Source of the DNA: Anaerolineales bacterium
GTDB lineage: Bacteria; Chloroflexota; Anaerolineae; 4572-78; J111
NCBI GenBank assembly: GCA_020634855.1
Contig: JACKAU010000003.1
Span: 744,001-808,000 of the forward strand
DNA: 64,000 nucleotides
Direction of reading: 5' to 3'
The translations under genes were made by a program, and so were the position numbers. The first letter of the stretch is position 1, and every line of letters begins with the position of its first letter. Below, piece after piece: positions 58,484-64,000 of this stretch. The notes beneath the pieces were generated by a model. That model saw only the letters and a list, made by a program, of their open reading frames with translations. It had not been told where the DNA came from and ran no database searches.

Positions 58484-61078
58484 TTACCCGGCTTTACCGT
58501 TGGATTTGGTCTTCTCACGCCAGCTTTTCTTTTTGACCTGCATGGGCAGACTGTAGCGGCGTACTTTGTCGAACTGGTATAGTGCGTTGGCCACCGCTCC
58601 GGCGGTCGGGACCAGACCGATCTCACCCACGCCCTTCGCGCCGTAGGGACCATAAGGATCGGGCACTTCAACGCCGATGATCTCCATCTCCGGCATCTCC
58701 CAGGCGCGCAAGATACCGCAGTCGCGCAGACGCGTACTCTTAGGCTGGCCTTCTTCCAAGACCAGCTTTTCGCTAATGGCGTAACCCAGCCCCATATGGA
58801 TCGAGCCTTCAAGTTGCCCTTCAAACAGCGTTGGGTTGAAAATTTTACCGGCATCATGCGCCGCCGTAATCTTCTCGATGTGGCCCTCATCATCTAAGGT
58901 AACCAACTGTGTCGCGTAGCTGTATGAATAATGGGTATAGACCTTCTCGACCATCGCGCCGGGTTTGGTGGTCCAATCGACCACCCACTCGCCGTAATAA
59001 ACCTTGCCAACCAGATCGGCCAACGTATGCGACTGCAAATCTTCCTTGAGCAATTTACAGGCATCGATAACCGCGTTGCCGACCAGCGAGGTGGCCCGCG
59101 AGGCGGTGGTCATGCCGGATTCCTGGCCGGAAGCGGTATCGACCCGTACTTCGACAATATTGGGATCGAGGCCGGTTTCGTTACAAAGCGTTTGCAGCGC
59201 CACCGTATGAACCCCCTGCCCCATCTCTGTCCAGCCGTGGTCGATAATAACCTTATCGGCCGACACAATGGTGATACTGGCCTGCGACGAGTCGGGCATG
59301 CCGTTGCCGACGCCGGTGTTTTTGATACCACAAGCCAGCCCGGCATATTTAGCCTTGTAAAATTCGTCTTTGACGGCTAATAGCGTGGCTTTAGCGCCCG
59401 CTCCGGCTTCGATGATCTGGCCGGTAGCGGTCATATCGCCGTCATCCAGAGCGTTATCGTAGCGGAACTGCCAGCGGTCGAAGCCGCCCTGCTCGCACAG
59501 ATCGTCGATGCAGCTTTCCAGGGCGAAGGCTGTCTGGTTGACGCCAAAGCCGCGCATCGCGCCGCAAGGCAGATTGTTGGTATAGACCGCCGTGCTTTCG
59601 ATATCGGTGACCGGGAAGGCATAGGCGCCCGTGGCGTGACCGGCGGATCGCTCCAGCACTTTCATGCCTACCGAGGCGTACGCGCCCGAATCGCCGACAA
59701 AACGCCCCTCGCAGAAGGTCAGCTTGCCGTCTTTGGTGCAGCCGATGGTGTAATCCATCCAAATGGGGTGGCGCTTGGGGTGCATGGTAATCGACTCATC
59801 GCGGGTCAGCCGTACTTTGACCGGCGCTTGCAGCAGGTAGGCAAACAAGGCCGCATGACCCTGCACCGACAAATCCTCCTTGCCGCCGAAGCCGCCGCCG
59901 TTGGGCACCAAAATGACGCGAACCTCATCCAACGACAGACCGAGCAGTTTTGCAATTTGAACGCGATCATCGTAAACGCCCTGACCTTGCGACAACACCT
60001 CAATCCCGTTGTCGGCAGGATAGGCGATGGCGCACTCCGGCTCCATAAAGCCGTGCTCGATCATTTGCGTTTGATAGACGCCATGCGAAATATAGGCCGA
60101 CTCAGCTTTGGCCTGGGCCAGATCGCCCCGGTGAGTGACCGTTTTCGACAGAATATTACCGCCCTCTTGCACCGACGGGCTATCGGCTTTCAACGCTTCG
60201 TGAACATCGACGACAGGCGGAAGAACATCATACTCAACCTCAATCAAGCTAACCGCTTGACGGGCGATCTCATAGCTTTCGGCAACCACGCCGGCCAACA
60301 CGTCGCCGACATAGTGCGTTACTTCACCGACGGCAATCATCAGCGGCCAATCCTGCCGGATCAGGCCGATGGTGCGCCCGCCGGGAACATCAGTGGCGGT
60401 AAAAACACGAATGACGCCGGGCAGTTGCTCGGCGCCGCCGGTGTCGATCTTCAGCACCTTGGCTCGGGGATGATCGCTAAATTTAAGCGCGGCGTGGCGC
60501 ATGCCCTCGATTTTGATATCATCGACATAATGGTGCTGGCCCAACACCAATTTCTGAGCCTGATATTTCGGCTGCCGTGAGCCGATTTTGCCATCGCTCT
60601 GCGGCGTCGGCACTTCTTCTTCCTCGCGGATGGCGTCGGCCGCGCAAATGACGGCATCGACAATTTTCTTATAACCGGTGCAGCGGCAGAGGTGCGGGGT
60701 GAGCGCCTTCTCCACATCGGCGCGGCTGGGGTTGGGATTCTTGTTAATCAAGACGTTCGACTGCATGACGATGCCGGGGATGCAGAAGCCGCACTGAACG
60801 CCGCCTTTGGAGACAAAGGCGTTGGCAAAGACATTTTGGCGGTACTCGCCCAGGCCTTCAGTGGTCGTTATAGCGCTGCCGGCGATTTTCTTCATAGGCG
60901 TAATGCAGGAGAGGACGGCTTTGTCATCGAGCTGAACCGCGCAGCAACCGCAGGCGGCCTGCGGGGCGCAGCCATCTTTAGCCGAAACGATGCCTTCATG
61001 CTCGCGCAAATAGGTTAACAGCGGTAGATCGGGATCACCCTCATACGTTTTAGGCTGACCGTTTAGTGTAAATTCCAT
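58484..61078 (-). CDS. Fused 2Fe-2S/molybdopterin hydroxylase (xanthine dehydrogenase family)
   Basis: 864 residues. The N-terminal plant-type ferredoxin has Cys37, Cys43, Cys46 and Cys58. The second cluster domain has CGFC and CRCTGY (about 95-135). After a linker (about 160) come the two molybdopterin-binding regions, with GGGFGGKEDLS, the AMRGFG motif, GMTTASRATSLVG and the base GAKGVGE at the C-terminus. There is no FAD domain and no accessory xdhC or mob gene here. It resembles selenium-dependent xanthine dehydrogenases and Mop-type aldehyde oxidoreductases; the substrate remains open. A perfect GGAGG precedes the ATG. Confidence 0.88.
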   Translation of the reverse strand: MEFTLNGQPKTYEGDPDLPLLTYLREHEGIVSAKDGCAPQAACGCCAVQLDDKAVLSCITPMKKIAGSAITTTEGLGEYRQNVFANAFVSKGGVQCGFCIPGIVMQSNVLINKNPNPSRADVEKALTPHLCRCTGYKKIVDAVICAADAIREEEEVPTPQSDGKIGSRQPKYQAQKLVLGQHHYVDDIKIEGMRHAALKFSDHPRAKVLKIDTGGAEQLPGVIRVFTATDVPGGRTIGLIRQDWPLMIAVGEVTHYVGDVLAGVVAESYEIARQAVSLIEVEYDVLPPVVDVHEALKADSPSVQEGGNILSKTVTHRGDLAQAKAESAYISHGVYQTQMIEHGFMEPECAIAYPADNGIEVLSQGQGVYDDRVQIAKLLGLSLDEVRVILVPNGGGFGGKEDLSVQGHAALFAYLLQAPVKVRLTRDESITMHPKRHPIWMDYTIGCTKDGKLTFCEGRFVGDSGAYASVGMKVLERSAGHATGAYAFPVTDIESTAVYTNNLPCGAMRGFGVNQTAFALESCIDDLCEQGGFDRWQFRYDNALDDGDMTATGQIIEAGAGAKATLLAVKDEFYKAKYAGLACGIKNTGVGNGMPDSSQASITIVSADKVIIDHGWTEMGQGVHTVALQTLCNETGLDPNIVEVRVDTASGQESGMTTASRATSLVGNAVIDACKLLKEDLQSHTLADLVGKVYYGEWVVDWTTKPGAMVEKVYTHYSYSYATQLVTLDDEGHIEKITAAHDAGKIFNPTLFEGQLEGSIHMGLGYAISEKLVLEEGQPKSTRLRDCGILRAWEMPEMEIIGVEVPDPYGPYGAKGVGEIGLVPTAGAVANALYQFDKVRRYSLPMQVKKKSWREKTKSNGKAG

Positions 61079-61446
61079 ACAATGACCTCCTTGGTTTTTT
61101 CCTACGAACAGTATGGTTTTCTTGATTTGCGGGTTTCTATCGCGGTGCTTGACTTAGTTTTTCACAAAAGTCCATTTCTGTCAAAAAGGCAGGAAGCAGG
61201 ATGCAAGGAAAACCAATTAGAACTACGTAAGTTCTGTTAGGAATGAAAGTAAGCTTTCAGCCGTCAGCATTATCACCATCGAGCGTGGCGCAGTGGTTAA
61301 CCAGGAGACAATTGATAATCGTTTGGGGATGCTTACCATTGAAGGGGATGATGTAGCGGAGCAACAAAGCTTGCTTTGTCAAGCCCGATCAAAACAAGCT
61401 TTGTTGCTCCAAATCTTTAATTTTAGGGATGAATTTGTGAAAACAG
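61079..61446. other. Intergenic region with long palindrome
   Basis: Apart from the ribosome-binding site of the gene at 61078 it holds a small hairpin AGAACT-ACGTA-AGTTCT (near 61220) and the 16-bp inverted repeat at 61358-61410. I see no coding sequence. Confidence 0.55.
61358..61410. repeat. 16-bp perfect inverted repeat
   Basis: GGAGCAACAAAGCTTG (61358-61373) is exactly complementary to CAAGCTTTGTTGCTCC (61395-61410), with a 21-nt loop that again contains GCTTTGT/ACAAGC fragments. It lies 37 bp downstream of the stop of the secreted multi-domain gene on the minus strand. There is no U-tract on either side, so it is REP-like rather than a classical terminator. Confidence 0.8.
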
Positions 61447-63381
61447 TTATTGTGTTTTGATCTTAAATTCATATTCCAATGGGCCGATATCGTGGTTATA
61501 GACTTTGACGTAGTAAACGTGTTCTTTCTTCAACTGGCCCGACCACAACACTTGTAGGCTGCGCTCATCGTCGAGTTGGGCGAAGGTGGCCGGCGCGCTG
61601 GCGCCCAGCGGATCAAGCTCATCAACCGTACCTCGGACCCACAAATGGAGCTGGCTGCCCGGATAGATCTCAAAGTCGGCGTGACGCGCTCGAATATCGT
61701 CAAGGGGCGTGTTGGTCATATAAAAGATAAAATCTTGATCGGCCGACTCGTCATTGCCCGGATCAGAGTAAACGAATTTGTACCACATTTCTTCGCCGGC
61801 CTCTAACTCACCCGTAGTCGTGCCAACCTTCAACTCAACGGCCTCCGGCGGTCCGGAACCCGGTTCCACCGGCCCGGTCGAGCGCGTCACCGGCGCGGTG
61901 AAGGGGACTCGGCCGTGGCTGGCGTCGCCTTTATGCAACGTAGGGTTGCCTAACTCGGCGTTCCAAACATCGTTGGGGAAAAGGTAGTAATCGACAACTT
62001 CAGGAGAGCCGTTCTTAATTTTGATTAAGTAGGTGTCGCCGTCAACCAGCGAACCTGCCCACAAGCGCTCACTCGTAAGCGGATCTTTATCGCGAGAAAC
62101 CCACATGCCAGCCCCCATATTCTCCATATAATCGGCGTCGCCCCGCTCCCAGATGTGGTACTGGCCGGCCGGAAAAATCTCAAAGTTGACCTTATTACTC
62201 AAAAAACCCTGACTGGGGGTGAAGAACATGGTCAGATCTAAATTTTCGATTAAATCTTCATCTAAATCGTCACGCTGCAATTTATACCAGTGTTCCCCGT
62301 CGGGAGCCAGCCGACCGCTGTTGACTTCGTGAAAATTGAAATCAAGCGGGTTGTTGGGATAAATATTGACCGGAATATAATCTTTCTCCGGCTCATCCGG
62401 TGGAGCGGGCACCGGTTCCGGCTCACTGCTGCTGCCGCCGCCTTCATCGCCGCCACTGTTGTCCAACTGGAGGGTCTCCTCGTTGGGGTTTTTTAGTGTC
62501 CCCGGCGGGATGGTCAACCAACCCAATGCATCAGCCTGAATGAGCCACTGGGCTGCGGTTTGGGCGTCTTGTCCTTCGATGGCCTGAGCGGTCAGTCGCC
62601 ACAGAGTTTGGGGATTGGCGTCGCCGGGATTAGCCACCTGATCCGGCAACGTGCCGGCAGTGACGAGCCAGCCCACGGCCTGGGCCTCTTGCATCCACTG
62701 GGCCGCCTGAACCGCCGTCATATTATCCACAGCTTGCGCGGTCAGTGACCAGGCCATTTGACGGGCGCTTAAGGCTTCGTTGGAATTGATGAGCGAATTC
62801 AGGCCGGCCGGTATCGCGCCGGTCACTGCCGAGGTTTCGGCTTTGGCCTCCAAGGTGTATTCCAACTTGAAGGGCGAGTTGTTGAAGACCCGGACATAAT
62901 AGTCGCTTCGCTCGCCCACCTGGCCTGACCAGACGGTTTCGGTTAAGCCCGGCCGGCCAACCGGCGACAGCGACCCGGCGCCCACAGTTTCGGGCATAAC
63001 TGCCGCCGGATTATTGGGCGTCGATGGGATTTCGGCGAGAATTTGGAAATTGGCTTCGGCGGTGCTGATGACGGCTTCGCTCTGGTAGCGTAAGGCCAGG
63101 GAGATGATGTCGGCGCCGGCTTCGGTGAAGCTGGCCCGATTGTAGACATACCAGTTTTCTTGGCCCGGATCGAGATGATTGACGTTAATACCGGGGCTGA
63201 GGGGACGGGCCGAGCGCAGTGTATAACCTGTTTTTGAATTAAAGGAAAAATCTAGAAAGGATCGGCCCGGCGTGGTATTGGCTAAAGCCGGTACGGCCAC
63301 CAATAGGAGCAAAAGTATAATTAGACCGTACCCCACGATCGATTTATAAGTTAACTTTTGAAACTTGGGGGTTAACTTCAT
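61447..63381 (-). CDS. Secreted protein with three PPC-like beta domains and two helical repeats
   Basis: 644 residues. A signal peptide or anchor (about 12-35, IVGYGLIILLLLLVAVPALA) is followed by beta domain 1 (about 60-180). Two tandem helical repeats of about 45 residues come next (about 205-300; LTAQAVDNMTAVQAAQWMQEA, LTAQAIEGQDAQTAAQWLIQAD), then a Pro/Glu linker, beta domain 2 (about 350-470) and beta domain 3 (about 525-644). Each beta domain starts with a G-x-L-x-P/A-G-E-x-W-Y-K-like strand and ends W-S/A-G-x-L...Y-Y/L-V/I-K-V/I, as in bacterial pre-peptidase C-terminal domains. No catalytic domain is present. It probably acts as a surface or matrix protein. Confidence 0.78.
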   Translation of the reverse strand: MKLTPKFQKLTYKSIVGYGLIILLLLLVAVPALANTTPGRSFLDFSFNSKTGYTLRSARPLSPGINVNHLDPGQENWYVYNRASFTEAGADIISLALRYQSEAVISTAEANFQILAEIPSTPNNPAAVMPETVGAGSLSPVGRPGLTETVWSGQVGERSDYYVRVFNNSPFKLEYTLEAKAETSAVTGAIPAGLNSLINSNEALSARQMAWSLTAQAVDNMTAVQAAQWMQEAQAVGWLVTAGTLPDQVANPGDANPQTLWRLTAQAIEGQDAQTAAQWLIQADALGWLTIPPGTLKNPNEETLQLDNSGGDEGGGSSSEPEPVPAPPDEPEKDYIPVNIYPNNPLDFNFHEVNSGRLAPDGEHWYKLQRDDLDEDLIENLDLTMFFTPSQGFLSNKVNFEIFPAGQYHIWERGDADYMENMGAGMWVSRDKDPLTSERLWAGSLVDGDTYLIKIKNGSPEVVDYYLFPNDVWNAELGNPTLHKGDASHGRVPFTAPVTRSTGPVEPGSGPPEAVELKVGTTTGELEAGEEMWYKFVYSDPGNDESADQDFIFYMTNTPLDDIRARHADFEIYPGSQLHLWVRGTVDELDPLGASAPATFAQLDDERSLQVLWSGQLKKEHVYYVKVYNHDIGPLEYEFKIKTQ

Positions 63382-63549
63382 AATGTGCCTCTTTTTTGTT
63401 GGTAAAGACAGCCTGAAAGAATCTGCATTACAACTGTTTATAACTTACCATAAAATAAGGAGAGCGTCAATTATGTCAACTATTCAATACTCGTAACGAG
63501 TAACAAACCGAGGGAAATCCACTGGGTTGTATTTCCATAGGCAACACCC

Positions 63550-63594
63550 TTGATAAATCAATAAATTTAATATAAACTATATTAAGTTTATCAA
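63550..63594. promoter_or_regulatory. Nested palindrome, likely operator of the Rrf2-like gene
   Basis: Two concentric dyads share the centre at 63576: outer TTGATAAA (63550-63557)/TTTATCAA (63587-63594), and inner TTAATATA (63567-63574)-AAC-TATATTAA (63578-63585). A weak promoter (TTGATA, 17 bp, TAAACT at 63573-63578) coincides with it. Placed 27 bp ahead of a winged-helix regulator, this fits autoregulation. Confidence 0.6.
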
Positions 63595-63620
63595 TTAGAT
63601 AGCCATTTACAAGCAACGAC

Positions 63621-63881
63621 ATGAGTTATTCACTAACGTTTTCCCAGTCAGTAATTACCGTTTTATTTGTAGCGGATAAAGTCCAACAAGGCATCTATGA
63701 TTTTGTACCCACTCAGGAAATATCAGACGCATTGAATATTCCTAAACCCAGCGCCGTAAAGATCTTGCAAAGCTTAAACCGGGCCGGGATTATTGAAACT
63801 CGTGAGGGGGCAAAGGGGTGTACGGTTGGCAATGTCGCCATTAGACATAACTATTTAATTATTAAATCATGCAAAAATTGA
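63621..63881 (+). CDS. Short Rrf2-type winged-helix regulator, lacking the C-terminal region
   Basis: 86 residues. The winged helix matches Rrf2 proteins: MSYSLTFSQSVITVLFVAD, a TQEISDALNIPKPSAVKILQSLNRAGIIET recognition region and the wing start REGAKG. The family then has a Gly-Gly-Tyr/Val-x-Leu wing and a cluster-binding region of about 50 residues; here the chain instead runs into an unrelated IRHNYLIIKSCKN tail and stops. Normal Rrf2 proteins are 130-150 residues, so this is truncated or a minimal form without the Cys-rich region. It overlaps the next short ORF by 13 bp. Confidence 0.7.
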   Translation: MSYSLTFSQSVITVLFVADKVQQGIYDFVPTQEISDALNIPKPSAVKILQSLNRAGIIETREGAKGCTVGNVAIRHNYLIIKSCKN

Positions 63882-64000
63882 AATTTCTACTAAGGCTCAT
63901 TGGTATTGTTCAGTTCGTACTTGGCCTGGCCTTCTCGTTGCAACCTGCCTATGTTCTTGAATGGAATGGATGGACTTATCCGTTCCCTCATCTGATGTAA
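63869..64000 (+). CDS. Short hydrophobic ORF (43 aa), probable truncated membrane protein
   Basis: ATG at 63869, TAA at 63998-64000. The sequence starts MQKLKFLLRLIGIVQFVLGL with one membrane helix (about 5-24) and then LEWNGWTYPF. This resembles the N-terminus of about 130-residue four-helix membrane proteins (DoxX/DUF4345-like) but stops after the first helix. The stop falls on the last bases of the window, so a frameshift or a continuing downstream frame cannot be judged. It overlaps the Rrf2-like ORF by 13 bp, so the two are coupled. Confidence 0.5.
   Translation: MQKLKFLLRLIGIVQFVLGLAFSLQPAYVLEWNGWTYPFPHLM

Noticed and set aside
58484..61078. Selenocysteine codon in the molybdenum hydroxylase
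   Set aside because: The frame is open throughout without in-frame TGA; any selenium would be a labile ligand, not selenocysteine.
61260..61310. tRNA-like segment (GTGGCGCAGTGGTTAACC)
   Set aside because: No acceptor, anticodon or T-arm complementarity could be built around it.

Overview
This window looks like a chromosomal segment of a free-living bacterium, most likely a member of the Chloroflexota (Anaerolineae or a related class). The basis is the gene order fakA-fakB-recG-coaD-(DivIVA-like)-yceD-rpmF-fabD-fabG-nusB, the many GAF/HisKA sensor kinases, a FhaA/FhaB-like pair of FHA proteins, TrmFO, M42 peptidases, long pentapeptide proteins and Pro/Thr-linked secreted proteins. The taxonomic call is an inference from family content. 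I see no phage, complete insertion sequence, CRISPR array, rRNA or tRNA.

Layout. 1-2.7 kb: the tail of one sensor kinase and a REC-GAF-GAF-kinase, translationally coupled. 2.8-5.5 kb: a trans-3-hydroxy-L-proline dehydratase-like enzyme, a zinc alcohol dehydrogenase and a DUF952 protein. 5.5-18.5 kb (minus strand): a long housekeeping block with Tat export (tatC, tatA), nusB, fatty-acid synthesis (fabG, fabD), rpmF, yceD, a DivIVA-like protein, coaD, recG, a fatty-acid kinase pair (fakB/fakA), rlmN and an EcsC-like protein. 18.7-25.4 kb: a ThrRS-like/uridine kinase fusion gene broken by one frameshift, two M42 peptidases flanking a single-chain MNT-HEPN protein, and two FHA proteins. 25.5-32.4 kb (plus strand): trmFO, a kinase, a DapL-like aminotransferase, a SpoU methyltransferase, a brnTA toxin-antitoxin pair and a HisC-like aminotransferase. 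32.5-44.2 kb: a 707-residue pentapeptide protein, an envelope-associated operon (LysM-M23, NagD-like HAD, small membrane protein, quinate dehydrogenase-like), an uncharacterised gene pair, a candidate independent small RNA, an ABC exporter and a YabN-type MazG. 44.5-53 kb: a lipoprotein, a two-S1-domain RNA-binding protein, an HTH-CHAD protein and a three-gene biotin-dependent acyl-CoA carboxylase. 53-64 kb: a DegS-type kinase, an O-antigen-ligase-like protein, a secreted cohesin/dockerin protein, a fused molybdenum hydroxylase, a secreted multi-domain protein, and a truncated Rrf2-like regulator overlapping the start of another short ORF.

The most unusual features are these: (i) a roughly 186-nt minus-strand RNA candidate at 40381-40566 with its own sigma70-type promoter, a 9-bp closing helix, C-rich hairpin loops and a strong intrinsic terminator; (ii) a family of intergenic degenerate word arrays with 7-9-nt periods, often folded into long hairpins, with a different word at each locus but the same architecture; (iii) a single-base frameshift in a 4-base homopolymer that splits the nucleoside kinase gene; and (iv) near-leaderless promoters for brnT and the FhaA-like gene. 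All calls rest on reading the sequence and on remembered family signatures; no database search was run.
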